From assembly GCF_000708715.2 (NCBI RefSeq), contig NZ_JENB01000006.1:124001-188000 (forward strand): DNA of 64,000 nucleotides, in the 5' to 3' direction. Below the pieces are notes generated by a model. The model searched no databases. It saw only the letters and a program-made list of their open reading frames with translations, and was not told where the DNA came from. This stretch comes from Pseudomonas putida W15Oct28 (GTDB taxonomy: Bacteria; Pseudomonadota; Gammaproteobacteria; Pseudomonadales; Pseudomonadaceae). A program made the translations under genes and the position numbers. Of this stretch, positions 6,605 to 16,569 are shown one piece after another (within the stretch, counting starts at the first letter, position 1; every line of letters starts with the position of its first letter).

Positions 6605-8428
6605 TTGTGCAGCCTGTTCCTGCTTTGTCTTGCATTCAGCACCCAGGCCGCACCCAGCCACGCCCTCACCGTCTACGACGAAGCCCCCCGCTACACCCCC
6701 AACTTCCCGCATTTCGACTACGTAAACCCCGACGCCCCCAAGGGCGGCATCCTGCGCCGCTCGGCCATCGAGATCGGCCAGTTCGACCATATCCTGCCGT
6801 ACATCGACAAGGGCATCGGCGTCAGCGAGGTCGACGGCCTGCTGTACGCGCCCCTGGCGGTCCGCTCGTTCGATGAACCCTACACCGTCTATGGCCTGAT
6901 CGCCCGAAACATGGAGCGTGGCCCGGACGATGCCTGGCTGCGATTCGAGATAGACCCGCGCGCCACCTTCGCCGATGGCAAGCCGGTGCGCGCCGAGGAC
7001 GTACGGTTCACCTTCGAGCTGTTGATGAGCAAGGGCAGCCTCAAGTACCGCACCCAGTTCGCCGACGTGACCGGCGTGACCGTGGAAGGCCCGCAGCACG
7101 TGCGCTTCGACTTCAAGCCCGACCACGGCCGCACCCTGGCGCTGGACCTCGCCAGCCTGCCGGTACTGCCCGAACATGACTGGCAGCAGCGCGACTTCGC
7201 CAATGGTGCCGGCTTCGACAAGCCGGTCGGCAGCGGGCCGTACCGCATCGGGCGCATCGACAACGGCCGCAGCATCACCTTCGAACGCGACCCTACCTGG
7301 TGGGCGCGCAACCTGCCGGCCAGCCGTGGCCGCTACAATTTCGACCAGCTGCGCATCGAGTACTTCGGCGACACCGAAGTCGCGCGGCAGGTGCTCAAAG
7401 GTGGTGGCTACGACTACAACCGTGAGTTCTCCGCCACCGCCTACACCCTGGGCTACAACGGCGCGCAACTGGACGACGGCCGCCTGCAACGCGCCCACCT
7501 GGGGCCGGCCAAACCGCAGGTTGCGCAAGGGTTCGTGTTCAACCTCGACCAGCCGCAGTTCAAGGACAGGCGCGTGCGCCAGGCGCTGGGCATGCTGTGG
7601 GACTACGAGTGGAGTAACCGGCAGATGATGCGCAACCTGTACATCCGCCAGCAAAGCGTGTTCGCCAACACTCCGCTGGCGGCCCGCAAGCTGCCGGATG
7701 CCGGCGAGCTGAAGCTGCTTGAACCACTGCGTGGCAAAGTACCGGACGAAGTCTTCACCACCGTGTTCACCGCCCCGGTCACCGATGGTTCGGGGATTAT
7801 CCGCAAGCAGCAGTTGCAGGCACTGGACCTGCTTGAACAAGCCGGCTGGCACCCCGAAGGTGACCGCCTGGTGAACAGCCAGGGCACACCGCTGGCGTTC
7901 ACCTTCCTCAACGGCCAGTCAGGCCTGGAGCGCCTGCTGCTGCCGTGGAAGCGCAACCTGGCACAGATCGGCGTCACCCTGAACATCCGCAACGTCGATT
8001 CGGCCCAGTACGTCAACCGCCTGATGGCACGTGACTACGACATGATCGTCACCGGCTACCCGGTCACCCTGTCGCCCGGTGCCGAGCTGTACAACTACTT
8101 TGGCTCGGCAGCCGCCCACGACCCGGGTTCGAACAACCTGATGGTGTTGCAGGACCCGGCCGTGGACCAGCTGATCGACGGCCTGGTGCGCGCCGACACC
8201 CAGGCCGACATGCTGCACCACGCCCATGCCCTGGACCGGGTGCTGCAATGGAACTACTACTGGATCCCCAACTATTACCCGCCGGGCAGCTCCACCGCCT
8301 GGTGGAACCGCTTCGGCCTGCCCAAGGTCCAGGCCACCTATGACGAGGGCCTGGACACCTGGTGGGAAGTAAGCCCCACCCCGCTGACCAACGCGCAAAT
8401 GGCCGAACGCCGGAAGGCCTCGCCATGA
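6605..8428 (+). CDS. Extracellular peptide-binding protein of a Yej-like ABC importer
   Basis: A periplasmic SBP_bac_5 family protein of about 607 residues, the size of E. coli YejA, which binds oligopeptides and microcin C. Conserved stretches include [24 protein letters not shown], the ABC-SBP signature [28 protein letters not shown] and [21 protein letters not shown] hydrophobic signal sequence ([19 protein letters not shown]) is present, but the upstream end is made of REP sequence. I annotate TTG at 6605 as start; an in-frame GTG at 6500 would add 35 REP-derived residues and has no ribosome binding site. The normal basic n-region of the signal peptide seems lost or replaced. The stop overlaps the next gene by four bases. 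Confidence 0.8.
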   Translation: MCSLFLLCLAFSTQAAPSHALTVYDEAPRYTPNFPHFDYVNPDAPKGGILRRSAIEIGQFDHILPYIDKGIGVSEVDGLLYAPLAVRSFDEPYTVYGLIARNMERGPDDAWLRFEIDPRATFADGKPVRAEDVRFTFELLMSKGSLKYRTQFADVTGVTVEGPQHVRFDFKPDHGRTLALDLASLPVLPEHDWQQRDFANGAGFDKPVGSGPYRIGRIDNGRSITFERDPTWWARNLPASRGRYNFDQLRIEYFGDTEVARQVLKGGGYDYNREFSATAYTLGYNGAQLDDGRLQRAHLGPAKPQVAQGFVFNLDQPQFKDRRVRQALGMLWDYEWSNRQMMRNLYIRQQSVFANTPLAARKLPDAGELKLLEPLRGKVPDEVFTTVFTAPVTDGSGIIRKQQLQALDLLEQAGWHPEGDRLVNSQGTPLAFTFLNGQSGLERLLLPWKRNLAQIGVTLNIRNVDSAQYVNRLMARDYDMIVTGYPVTLSPGAELYNYFGSAAAHDPGSNNLMVLQDPAVDQLIDGLVRADTQADMLHHAHALDRVLQWNYYWIPNYYPPGSSTAWWNRFGLPKVQATYDEGLDTWWEVSPTPLTNAQMAERRKASP

Positions 8429-9483
8429 CCACCTACATCCTGCGCCGACTGTTGCTGATCATCCCGACGCTGCTGGCGATCCTGCTGGTGAATTTCGCCA
8501 TCGTCCAGGCCGCGCCGGGTGGCCCGGTGGAACAGGCCGTGGCGCGTCTGCAAGGCCTCGGTGGCGGCGCACCGGGCGCCCGGGCCGAAGTGGTGCACAG
8601 CGAGTCGCGTGCCACCCGTGGCCTGGACCCGAAACTGATCGAAGAGATCAAGCGCCAGTACGGCTTTGACAAGTCCGCCCCCGAACGCCTGTGGTTGATG
8701 CTCGGCCAGTATGCCCGGCTGGACTTTGGCAGCAGCTTCTTCCGTGGTGCCAAAGTCACCGACCTGATCCTCGACAAGCTGCCGGTCACCCTGTCGCTGG
8801 GTTTCTGGGCCACCCTGATCACCTACCTGGTGTCGATCCCGCTGGGCATCCGCAAGGCGGTGCGCCACGGCAGCCGTTTCGATGCCTGGAGCAGCGCACT
8901 GATCGTGATCGGCTACGCCCTGCCCTCGTTCCTGTTCGCCTTGCTGCTGATCGTGCTGTTCGCCGGTGGCACCTCGCTGAACTGGTTCCCGGTACGCGGC
9001 CTGGTCTCGGAAAACTTCGACGAGCTCAGCCTGTTGGGCAAGGTCGCCGACTACTTCTGGCACCTGGTGCTGCCGGTCGGGGCCCTGGTGATCGGCGGTT
9101 TCGCAACCCTTACACTGCTGACCAAGAACGCCTTCCTCGACGAGATTTCCCGCCAGTACGTGGTCACCGCCCGGGCCAAGGGCCTGAGTGAGCGCCGGGT
9201 GCTGTATGGCCATGTCCTGCGCAATGCCATGCTGCTGGTGGTGGCCGGCTTGCCGCAGGCACTGATCACGGTGTTCTTCGCCGGCTCGTTGCTGATCGAG
9301 GTGATCTTCTCGCTCGATGGCCTGGGCCGCCTGAGTTACGAGGCCGCCGTATCGCGAGATTACCCGGTGGTATTCGGCACCCTGTTCATCTTCACCTTGG
9401 CAGGCCTGTTGATCCGCCTGATCGGTGACTTGTCGTACACCCTGCTCGACCCGCGTATCGACTTCGACACGAGGGCACGCTGA
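8425..9483 (+). CDS. ABC importer permease, YejB-like
   Basis: 352-residue inner-membrane permease. It starts [22 protein letters not shown], the canonical first helix of dipeptide/oligopeptide permease subunit 1 (DppB/YejB), followed by a large periplasmic loop and five more helices. The cytoplasmic EAA loop is seen as [25 protein letters not shown]. The ATG overlaps the stop of the binding-protein gene (ATGA at 8425-8428), so translation is coupled. With the following gene it forms the heterodimeric channel of the importer. The length is slightly less than E. coli YejB (364). Confidence 0.9.
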   Translation: MTTYILRRLLLIIPTLLAILLVNFAIVQAAPGGPVEQAVARLQGLGGGAPGARAEVVHSESRATRGLDPKLIEEIKRQYGFDKSAPERLWLMLGQYARLDFGSSFFRGAKVTDLILDKLPVTLSLGFWATLITYLVSIPLGIRKAVRHGSRFDAWSSALIVIGYALPSFLFALLLIVLFAGGTSLNWFPVRGLVSENFDELSLLGKVADYFWHLVLPVGALVIGGFATLTLLTKNAFLDEISRQYVVTARAKGLSERRVLYGHVLRNAMLLVVAGLPQALITVFFAGSLLIEVIFSLDGLGRLSYEAAVSRDYPVVFGTLFIFTLAGLLIRLIGDLSYTLLDPRIDFDTRAR

Positions 9484-10499
9484 TGCTGTCGCCCGTCTCG
9501 CGCCGCCGCCTGCAACGCTTTCGCCGCAACCGCCTGGGTTGGGTTTCGCTGTGGCTGTTCGCCGGCCTTCTGCTGCTGTGCCTGGGTGCTGAGCTGGTGG
9601 CCAACGACAAGCCGCTGCTGCTGGGCTACAAGGGCGAGCTGTATGTGCCGGCGCTCAAGCGCTATAGCGAGCAGGAATTCGGCGGCCAGCTGCCATTCCA
9701 GCCCGACTATCGCAGTGCCTATGTACGGCAACTGATCGCGGACCAAGGCGGCTGGATGCTGTTCGCGCCCATCCCGTTCAGCGCCGATACGCCTAACTAC
9801 GACCTGCTGGTACCCACCCCCAGCCCGCCCAGCGCGAGCAACTGGCTAGGCACCGACGACCAGGGCCGCGACGTGCTGGCACGGGTGCTGTATGGCACGC
9901 GGGTGTCGCTGCTGTTCGCTTTTGCCCTGACCGTGGTCAGCGTGTTCATCGGCGTGGTGGCCGGCGCGTTGCAGGGCTACCACGGCGGCTGGGTCGACCT
10001 GCTCGGCCAGCGCCTGCTGGAGGTGTGGTCGGGGTTGCCGGTGCTCTACCTGCTGATCATCCTCAGCGGCTTTGTCGAGCCGGATTTCTGGTGGCTTTTG
10101 GGCATCATGGCGCTGTTCTCCTGGCTTGCCCTGGTCGATGTGGTGCGCGCCGAGTTCCTGCGTGGGCGCAACCTGGAGTACGTGAAAGCCGCTCGCGCGC
10201 TGGGGTTGCCGGACAGCGAGGTGATGCTGCGGCATATCTTGCCCAATGCCATGAACGCCACGCTGACCTATGTGCCGTTCATGCTGACCGGGGCGATCAC
10301 CACCCTGACCGCACTGGATTTTCTGGGCTTCGGCATGCCGGCCGGGAGTGCATCGCTGGGTGAGCTGGTGACCCAGGGCAAGCAACATCTGGAAGCGCCG
10401 TGGCTGGGCTTTACGGCGTTTTTTGCGCTGGCGGTGATCTTGTCGCTGCTGGTGTTTATCGGGGATGCCTTGCGCGAAGCGTTTGATCCCCGAGGATGA
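9483..10499 (+). CDS. ABC importer permease, YejE-like
   Basis: 338-residue second permease subunit. The N-terminal RRRLQRFRRNRLGWVSLWLF is the usual basic lead-in of YejE/DppC proteins. A long periplasmic segment after helix 1 is typical of YejE, and the cytoplasmic EAA loop reads YVKAARALGLPDSEVMLRHILPNAM. Start and previous stop share one base (TGATG at 9481-9485), so it is translationally coupled. The operon ends here: a REP block follows, and no gene for the expected double-domain ATPase (YejF) is present, unlike E. coli yejABEF. The ATPase must be encoded elsewhere. Confidence 0.9.
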   Translation: MLSPVSRRRLQRFRRNRLGWVSLWLFAGLLLLCLGAELVANDKPLLLGYKGELYVPALKRYSEQEFGGQLPFQPDYRSAYVRQLIADQGGWMLFAPIPFSADTPNYDLLVPTPSPPSASNWLGTDDQGRDVLARVLYGTRVSLLFAFALTVVSVFIGVVAGALQGYHGGWVDLLGQRLLEVWSGLPVLYLLIILSGFVEPDFWWLLGIMALFSWLALVDVVRAEFLRGRNLEYVKAARALGLPDSEVMLRHILPNAMNATLTYVPFMLTGAITTLTALDFLGFGMPAGSASLGELVTQGKQHLEAPWLGFTAFFALAVILSLLVFIGDALREAFDPRG

Positions 10500-10510
10500 G
10501 TTTTCACCCC

Positions 10511-10604
10511 CGGCCTCTTCGCGGGTAAACCCGCTCCCACAGGGGCCCCACAGAAGCTGAATCTTTCGGGGTACTGTGGGAGCGGGTTTACCCGCGAAGA
10601 GGCC
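10511..10604. repeat. REP pair
   Basis: GGGTAAACCCGCTCCCACAG on the left and CTGTGGGAGCGGGTTTACCC on the right, arranged tail to tail with outer CGGCCTCTTCGCG / CGCGAAGAGGCC arms. It closes the ABC operon and may insulate it from the next gene. Confidence 0.9.
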
Positions 10605-10635
10605 AGACCTGCTTTTACATGACAAGGAGCTTTGC

Positions 10636-11406
10636 ATGACCCTCACAGGCAAGACTGCACTCGTCACCGGTTCCACCAGCGGCATCGGCCTGGGTATCGC
10701 CCAGGTGCTGGCCCGCGCTGGCGCCAATATCGTACTCAACGGCTTTGGCGACCCGGCACCGGCGCTGGCCGAGATCACCCGGCATGGGGTGAAGGCTGTC
10801 CACCACCCGGCCGATCTGTCGGAGGTCGACCAGATTGAAGCGTTGTTCGCCCTGGCCGAGCGCGAATTCGGTGGCGTCGACATCCTGGTCAACAATGCCG
10901 GCATCCAGCATGTAGCGCCGGTGGAGCAGTTCCCGCTGGAAAGCTGGGACAAGATCATCGCCCTGAACCTGTCAGCCGTGTTCCATGGCACCCGCCTGGC
11001 GCTGCCGGGCATGCGCACGCGCAACTGGGGGCGCATCATCAACATTGCCTCGGTGCATGGCCTGGTCGGCTCGACCGGCAAGGCGGCCTACGTGGCGGCC
11101 AAGCATGGCGTAGTCGGCCTGACCAAGGTGGTGGGCCTTGAAACCGCCACCAGCAATGTCACCTGCAACGCCATCTGCCCCGGCTGGGTGCTGACCCCGC
11201 TGGTGCAAAAGCAGATCGACGATCGTGCTGCCAATGGTGGCGATCCGCTGCAAGCACAGCATGATCTGCTGGCCGAGAAGCAACCGTCGCTGGCGTTTGT
11301 CACCCCCGAGCACCTGGGTGAGCTGGTACTATTCCTGTGCAGCGAGGCCGCAAGCCAGGTTCGCGGCGCCGCCTGGAACGTCGATGGTGGCTGGTTGGCC
11401 CAGTGA
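10636..11406 (+). CDS. hbdH: 3-hydroxybutyrate dehydrogenase (SDR family)
   Basis: 256-residue classical short-chain dehydrogenase. NAD-binding [25 protein letters not shown], catalytic Ser in [10 protein letters not shown], and Tyr/Lys in YVAAKHG are all present. The C-terminal half, with [17 protein letters not shown] and the long helical insertion after it, matches bacterial D-3-hydroxybutyrate dehydrogenases, which oxidise 3-hydroxybutyrate to acetoacetate with NAD+ in ketone-body and polyhydroxyalkanoate metabolism. AAGGAG is seven bases before the ATG. It stands alone between a REP block and the ecotin gene. Substrate specificity is inferred from family resemblance and could be another hydroxy acid. 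Confidence 0.8.
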   Translation: MTLTGKTALVTGSTSGIGLGIAQVLARAGANIVLNGFGDPAPALAEITRHGVKAVHHPADLSEVDQIEALFALAEREFGGVDILVNNAGIQHVAPVEQFPLESWDKIIALNLSAVFHGTRLALPGMRTRNWGRIINIASVHGLVGSTGKAAYVAAKHGVVGLTKVVGLETATSNVTCNAICPGWVLTPLVQKQIDDRAANGGDPLQAQHDLLAEKQPSLAFVTPEHLGELVLFLCSEAASQVRGAAWNVDGGWLAQ

Positions 11407-11461
11407 CGGGCGGCCTGGGCCTGGCGGCGGGTTCGCATTCGTTTATCTGCAAGGAGGCCCT

Positions 11462-11941
11462 ATGCGCCCTACCCCGATGACTGCAATTCTGGCCCTCACC
11501 CTGGCTGCCGCCGCGCCTGCGATGGCGGCTAGCCTGAAGGACGTCGCGCCTTACCCCGAAGCGGAAAAAGGCTTTACCCGGCAGGTCATCCACCTGCCGG
11601 CACAGGCCGATGAATCGGCTTACAAACTGGAAATCCTCGCCGGCAAGACCTTGCAGGTGGACTGCAACCGCCAGCGCCTGGGCGGCAGCCTGGAAGAACG
11701 CACCCTGGAAGGCTGGGGCTACAACTACTACCGCCTGGACAAAGTCAGCGGCCCGGCCAGCACCCTGATGGCCTGCCCGGATGGCAAGAAGACCAAGGCC
11801 TTCGTGCCAGTGGTTGGTGACGGCCTCCTGCTGCGCTACAACAGCAAGCTGCCGGTGGTGGTGTATGTGCCCAAGGATGTCGAGGTGCGCTACCGCATCT
11901 GGTCGGCGTCCCAGGACGTGAAAAAGGCCAAAGCCGAGTAA
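11462..11941 (+). CDS. eco: Ecotin, periplasmic serine-protease inhibitor
   Basis: 159 residues with a signal peptide (about 22 residues, ending PAMAA). The mature protein follows the ecotin pattern: [21 protein letters not shown], the first-site loop [11 protein letters not shown] in which Met is the P1 residue held by a disulfide (Cys in VDCNRQ with Cys in MACPDG), and the C-terminal strand [18 protein letters not shown] that forms the dimer interface. Ecotin dimers block trypsin-, chymotrypsin- and elastase-like proteases from hosts or predators. GGAGG precedes the ATG. Monocistronic between hbdH and a REP block. Confidence 0.93.
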   Translation: MRPTPMTAILALTLAAAAPAMAASLKDVAPYPEAEKGFTRQVIHLPAQADESAYKLEILAGKTLQVDCNRQRLGGSLEERTLEGWGYNYYRLDKVSGPASTLMACPDGKKTKAFVPVVGDGLLLRYNSKLPVVVYVPKDVEVRYRIWSASQDVKKAKAE

Positions 11942-11960
11942 GCTCGAAGCCTACGCGGTC

Positions 11961-12077
11961 CCTGTAGGAGCGGCCTTGCGTCGCGATGGGCCGCAAAGCG
12001 GCCCCAGATCTCAGCTTCGCAGTACAGATTGCCGGGGCCGCTTTGCGGCCCATCGCGACACAAGGCCGCTCCTACAA
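11961..12077. repeat. REP pair (GCGGCCTTGCGTCGCG type)
   Basis: CCTGTAGGAGCGGCCTTGCG and its inverted copy ending AAGGCCGCTCCTACAAA, with internal GGGCCGC / GCGGCCC arms. Confidence 0.9.
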
Positions 12078-12155
12078 AGAGCACGCAATCGCTTCAATGC
12101 GAATCTATCAGGCATAATGCGCCCCTTTTTTTGCGCCACGAAGCACAGGTACCCC

Positions 12156-12431
12156 ATGAAAGCCCAAGCCCGCCACATCCTGGTCAAAACCGCTGACGAA
12201 GCCGAAAAGCTCAAACAGCGCATCGCCAACGGCGAGGCTTTCGACGTGCTCGCCAAAAAGTTCTCTATCTGCCCTTCTGGCAAGCGCGGCGGCGACCTGG
12301 GCGAAGTCCGCCCAGGCCAGATGGTCGGGGCTATCGACCAGGTGATTTTCAAGAAACCTTTGCGTGTGGTGCACGGGCCGATCAAGAGCAAGTTCGGCTA
12401 CCACCTGGTGCAAACGTTCTACCGCGATTGA
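12156..12431 (+). CDS. Second short PpiC-type parvulin
   Basis: 91 residues, a paralogue of the parvulin at 6205-6486. It keeps ARHILVKTADEAEKL at the start, CPSGKRGGDLGEVRPGQM in the loop and SKFGYHLVQTF at the end, hence both active-site His residues. It differs by a more basic surface (several Lys in the first half). It is cytoplasmic, without signal peptide. The preceding CACAGGTACCCC gives only a weak Shine-Dalgarno. The duplication of a minimal parvulin within 6 kb is common in this group of pseudomonads, as far as I know. Substrates unknown. Confidence 0.88.
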   Translation: MKAQARHILVKTADEAEKLKQRIANGEAFDVLAKKFSICPSGKRGGDLGEVRPGQMVGAIDQVIFKKPLRVVHGPIKSKFGYHLVQTFYRD

Positions 12432-12564
12432 TGGCAGCGGGCCACCTGACATTTTTGCCAGTTGCCCCGTTACCGCACATTACATACAACTCAGGCAGGG
12501 CCGAAGCCGCCCCGCTGGCGTCGCTTCAGGTAGTGGACCCTTCAATGGACCCGGAGACCTGCCT

Positions 12565-14991
12565 ATGCGATGCCCCCGCTTGCTGCTGCCTGTTGCATTT
12601 CCCCTGCTGGCACTGCCGTTGCTGGCTCATGCCCAATCCCTGACGGTGACGCCCGGTGAAAACCTTGGCGCCCTCGTGCAAACCGATGCTGCTGATGAAT
12701 TCAACATCAGCGGCGGCTCGGTGCAGTCATTGCAACAAGGCAATGGCCTGGACGCCTTCACCATGTCTGGCGGCACGCTAGGGTCGTTGAACCAGGGCGG
12801 CGACATGGACACGTTCACCATGACCGGCGGCACCATCACGGGCGCATTCGAAGATGGCGACACCGCGTGGTTCAAAGGCGGCAGCATTGGCCGAATCGAC
12901 CTCAAGCTCGCTGACAACTTCCTCGAGATGTCCCAGGGGCTCGGGGTCGAAACGGTTGTTGTCGGCAACGTCGTCAGTGGGCTCGGCAACGACACGATCA
13001 TCATGACGGGCGGCACCATCGGCGGTGATATCAGCACCAGTAGCGGCGTTGACAAGATAACCATCAGCGGCGGCACGCTCAAAGGCGAGATACGCACCGG
13101 CAACGGCAAGGATGAATTCACCTGGACGGGTGGCCAGATCGGTAAACGGGTCATCCTGGAAAGTGACGATGACACTGCCACCGTCCGCGCCCTCGACCTC
13201 GGCAACTCGGCCGTAATCCTGGACGGCGGCACCGGCACGGACACACTGACGTTCGAGCAGAGCCAGGTCGGCCAAGGGGCGCTGTACAACAACTGGGAGT
13301 CCATCCACCTCAAGCAAGGCAGCCAGCTGACCCTCAACGACACCCTCACGCTGGGAGACCTTGGCAGCGATCAGCCACGCGTGATCCCCGCCACCGGGAC
13401 CGGCACCCTGCAAATTGACGCCAGCAGCTCGCTGATCAGCCGCCAGGGCAGCATCGTCAGCATCCAGAGTGGCAGCAAGGCATCGGTAATCAACGCCGGC
13501 ACCCTCGACCTGAGTCGCGGCAACGACGCCCAGGGCCGCCTCACCATCCAGGGCGATTACACCGGCAACAACGGCACCCTGCGCCTGAATAGCGTCCTGG
13601 CAGGCGATGACGCTGCCTCCGACCGCCTGGTGGTCAGCCGTGGCGCTATCAGCGGCTCCACGCGGTTGCTCGTCAACAACCTCAATGGCGCAGGGGCAGC
13701 GACCGCACAGAACGGCATCCAGGTGGTCGAGGCCCGTGACGGCGCAACCAGCACTGCCACAGCATTCGTGCAGACGCAAACGCTAACGGTGGGGGCCTAT
13801 GACTACCGCCTGTTCAAAGGTGGTGTGACCGCTGGCAGCGAAAACAGCTGGTACCTGCGCTCGACGCTGGTCGCGCCACCTGCTCCCGCACCGGTGCCCG
13901 AGCCCGAACAACCGACACAACCATCGGAACCGGGTGAGCCGCCCGTGATAGCACCTGCCCTGACGCCACCTGTTGCCGCACCGGCACCCGGCCAGGTCGA
14001 CCTGCCCGCCCCCGTGCAAGGCGAAAGCCTGCCGCTGTATCGCCCGGAGGTCCCGGTTTACGCTGCGGCCCCAAGAGGCGCTGCGATTATCGCCCGCCAG
14101 GCCCTGGGCACCTTCCATCAGCGCCAGGGCGACCAGCAGTTGCTCAAAGGCGAAGGCGCCCTGCCTGCCAGTTGGGGGCAGGCCTACGGTGGCACGCTGC
14201 GCCAGCAATGGAGTGGTACGGTCAGCCCGAGCCTGGATGGCGATCTGTATGGCTTCAAGGTGGGCCAGGACCTGTATGCCAAGGTCGGCGACAACGGTTA
14301 CCGCCAGCATGTCGGTATCTACGTCAGCCACAGCCGCCTGGACGCCGACGTCAAAGGTTTCGCCTTGGCCGTGGAGGACCGCAGCGTCGGTGACCTGCAA
14401 CTCGATGGTGACAGCGTCGGCACTTACTGGACGCTGATTGGGCCGCAAGGCGCGTACCTGGATGCAGTCTTGCAGTACACCCGTCTCGATGGGCGAGCCC
14501 GCTCGGACCGCGGCGACAAGCTAAACATCGACGGCCATGCCTGGACCGCTTCGCTGGAGTCCGGCTACCCCATCGCCCTGTCCGAACGCTGGACGCTGGA
14601 GCCGCAAGCCCAGCTGATTGCACAAAAAGTGTCGCTCGACAGTGCAAGCGATAGTGTCTCGCGCATCAGCCATGACGCCCAGGTCGAGCTGACCGGCCGC
14701 TTGGGCGTGCGCCTGGAAGGTGCGTTCACGGGAAGCAGCGGGCGCCTGCTACAGCCCTATGCGCAGGTCAACCTGTGGCACGGCGACGGTGGCCGCGACA
14801 CCTTGACCTTCGATGATGTCGACAAGATCAAGACCGACTACCGCTATACCTCCGTGCAACTGGAAAGCGGCGTGGTGGCGCAGGTCAGCGAAGCGCTGAG
14901 CCTGCATGGCGGCGTGCAGTACACCGCCAACCTGGACAGCCGCCAGCAGGAAGCCAGCGGCGTCAACCTGGGGGTACGCTGGCAGTTCTAG
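12565..14991 (+). CDS. Autotransporter with Gly-rich repeat passenger and C-terminal beta-barrel
   Basis: 808 residues. Signal peptide of about 24 residues (RLLLPVAFPLLALPLLAHA). Residues about 30-215 contain a run of imperfect units of 17-24 residues built around D-x-F-x-M-(S/T)-G-G-(T/S)-(I/L), for example DAFTMSGGTLGSL, DTFTMTGGTITG, DTIIMTGGTIGG and DKITISGGTLKG, expected to stack as a beta-helix. A Pro-rich linker (about 433-490) leads to the autotransporter barrel (about 520-808), which ends in the terminal aromatic signature RWQF. Type V secretion places the passenger on the cell surface. GGAGA precedes the ATG. Its stop overlaps the convergent LysE-type gene by four bases. The passenger lacks protease or lipase motifs, so adhesion is the default guess. 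Confidence 0.88.
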   Translation: MRCPRLLLPVAFPLLALPLLAHAQSLTVTPGENLGALVQTDAADEFNISGGSVQSLQQGNGLDAFTMSGGTLGSLNQGGDMDTFTMTGGTITGAFEDGDTAWFKGGSIGRIDLKLADNFLEMSQGLGVETVVVGNVVSGLGNDTIIMTGGTIGGDISTSSGVDKITISGGTLKGEIRTGNGKDEFTWTGGQIGKRVILESDDDTATVRALDLGNSAVILDGGTGTDTLTFEQSQVGQGALYNNWESIHLKQGSQLTLNDTLTLGDLGSDQPRVIPATGTGTLQIDASSSLISRQGSIVSIQSGSKASVINAGTLDLSRGNDAQGRLTIQGDYTGNNGTLRLNSVLAGDDAASDRLVVSRGAISGSTRLLVNNLNGAGAATAQNGIQVVEARDGATSTATAFVQTQTLTVGAYDYRLFKGGVTAGSENSWYLRSTLVAPPAPAPVPEPEQPTQPSEPGEPPVIAPALTPPVAAPAPGQVDLPAPVQGESLPLYRPEVPVYAAAPRGAAIIARQALGTFHQRQGDQQLLKGEGALPASWGQAYGGTLRQQWSGTVSPSLDGDLYGFKVGQDLYAKVGDNGYRQHVGIYVSHSRLDADVKGFALAVEDRSVGDLQLDGDSVGTYWTLIGPQGAYLDAVLQYTRLDGRARSDRGDKLNIDGHAWTASLESGYPIALSERWTLEPQAQLIAQKVSLDSASDSVSRISHDAQVELTGRLGVRLEGAFTGSSGRLLQPYAQVNLWHGDGGRDTLTFDDVDKIKTDYRYTSVQLESGVVAQVSEALSLHGGVQYTANLDSRQQEASGVNLGVRWQF

Positions 14992-15611
14992 CGGCGCGCC
15001 GCCAGCAAGCCGAGGCCGGCGCAGCCCAGCAGGGAGGCGCTGACCCGGTTGAACACGCGGCGCGGGCCGGGCTGGCTGAACCAGCGCTGCATGTAGGCGC
15101 CCAGGCCTGCGTAAAGGGCAATGGCTGCCCATTCCAGCAGCAGGAACAACGCGCCCAGCCACAGGAACTGCTCGCCTACCGGGGTGGCGCTGCCGACCGT
15201 AACGAACTGCGGCAGGAAGGCAGTGAAGATCAGGATGGCCTTGGGGTTGCCGGCCGCCACCCAAAATTCCTGGCGCGTCAGGCGCCAGGTGCCACGCGGA
15301 TGGTCAGCTGCCACCACCGCCTCGCCTACCGGTGCACGCCACAGCTGCCAGGCGATGTAGAACAGGTACGCCGCCCCCACTACCTTGATGGCCAGGAACA
15401 GGTATTCACTGGTGTGCAGCACCACGGCCAGGCCCATGGCTGCCAGGGCGATCATGCCGCTGAAGGCGACGATGCGACCACCACCGGCCACGCAGGCCGT
15501 GCGCAGGCCGTAGCGGCTGGCGTTGTGCAGCGACAGCAGGTTGTTCGGCCCCGGCGCCATGTTCAGGGCAAAGCAGGCGGGGATGAAAAGCAGCAGGCTT
15601 GAAAGGTCCAT
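14988..15611 (-). CDS. LysE/RhtB-family amino acid exporter
   Basis: 207 residues, six hydrophobic helices, starting SSLLLFIPACFALNMAPGPNN; the APGPNN motif after helix 1 is the family hallmark. LysE/RhtB proteins export amino acids or their analogues by proton antiport. AAGGA lies upstream of the ATG on the minus strand. It is divergent from an AraC-type regulator 131 bp away, a common arrangement in which the regulator controls the exporter. The exported compound cannot be told from sequence. Confidence 0.88.
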   Translation of the reverse strand: MDLSSLLLFIPACFALNMAPGPNNLLSLHNASRYGLRTACVAGGGRIVAFSGMIALAAMGLAVVLHTSEYLFLAIKVVGAAYLFYIAWQLWRAPVGEAVVAADHPRGTWRLTRQEFWVAAGNPKAILIFTAFLPQFVTVGSATPVGEQFLWLGALFLLLEWAAIALYAGLGAYMQRWFSQPGPRRVFNRVSASLLGCAGLGLLAARR

Positions 15612-15742
15612 TGTTGTTTTCCTTTGGCAACAGGCGTCTATTTCGGCGTGTGCCGGGCCTTGCGGTCAAGCTACAGCCAGCGATAAAAACTGTACGGGTA
15701 CACGGCAGCTGTTACGCTGCCGGCGAAACCGAGGACCTTGTG

Positions 15743-16552
15743 ATGCCCCGCTCCCACGCCGCGCTGTGGCGCGACCCGGCACTCCCGCATGTGGAAAGCC
15801 GCCGCGCCTGTCATAGCCGGGCCTGTTACAAGGCCCACAGTCACCCGACGTTTTCCATCGGGGCGGTGGATGCCGGCCACAGCCATTTCAGCGGCGCCGC
15901 GAATGGGCAGGAACGCCTGACACCCGGTACGCTGGTGCTGGTGCCAGCCCACCGCGTACATGCCTGCAACCCCCAGCCCGGGCACGCCTGGAGCTACCAG
16001 ATGCTGCATGTGGATGCCGACTGGCTCATGCAGCTGCGCCTGGAGTCGGGGCTTGGCGGTGCCGGCCCCGGTGAGCCGGCACGTATCTGCCGGGTGCCGG
16101 CGGTGTATGGGCAGTTCTGCGAACTGAACAGGTTGCTGTTCTCCAGCGCCAGCAACAGTGAGAAGGATGCGGCGCTGATTGCCTTTGTGGGCGACCTGGA
16201 CGTTTCCGCCCAGGCCCCTCTGGCAGCGGCCCCCGCTTTGGGGGCTACTGCGCTTAGCGGACTGATCGCGCGCCTCGAAGGCCAGGACCCTGCGCAACTG
16301 AGCCTGGAGGTACTGGCCCGGGAGGCCGGCCTTGGGCGCTACCAGCTTATCCGTGCGTTCCGCACTGCCACCGGATTGACGCCGCACGCCTATGTGCTCA
16401 ATGCCCGGGTCAATCGCGGGCGGCAGTTGTTGGGGGATGGGCTGGCACTGGCGGAGGTGGCTTACCAGCTCGGGTTTGCCGACCAGAGCCATTTCCAGCG
16501 GGTGTTCAAGGCCCATGTGGGGGTGACACCGGGGCAGTATCGGGGCCATTAA
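15743..16552 (+). CDS. AraC-family regulator (cupin sensor, two HTH motifs)
   Basis: 269 residues. The N-terminal cupin-like ligand domain (AraC_binding type) includes AHSHPTFSIGAVDAG and GTLVLVPAHRVHACNPQPG. The C-terminal HTH_18 domain spans about 170-269, with LEVLAREAGLGRYQLIRAFRTATG (first HTH) and ALAEVAYQLGFADQSHFQRVFKAHVGVTPGQYR (second HTH and family signature). It is divergent from the LysE-type exporter, for which it is the likely regulator. ATG at 15743 is preceded by GAGGA. It resembles regulators reported to respond to amino acids, but the effector is unknown. Confidence 0.88.
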   Translation: MPRSHAALWRDPALPHVESRRACHSRACYKAHSHPTFSIGAVDAGHSHFSGAANGQERLTPGTLVLVPAHRVHACNPQPGHAWSYQMLHVDADWLMQLRLESGLGGAGPGEPARICRVPAVYGQFCELNRLLFSSASNSEKDAALIAFVGDLDVSAQAPLAAAPALGATALSGLIARLEGQDPAQLSLEVLAREAGLGRYQLIRAFRTATGLTPHAYVLNARVNRGRQLLGDGLALAEVAYQLGFADQSHFQRVFKAHVGVTPGQYRGH

Positions 16553-16569
16553 AGGCCTGCACGATCCCG

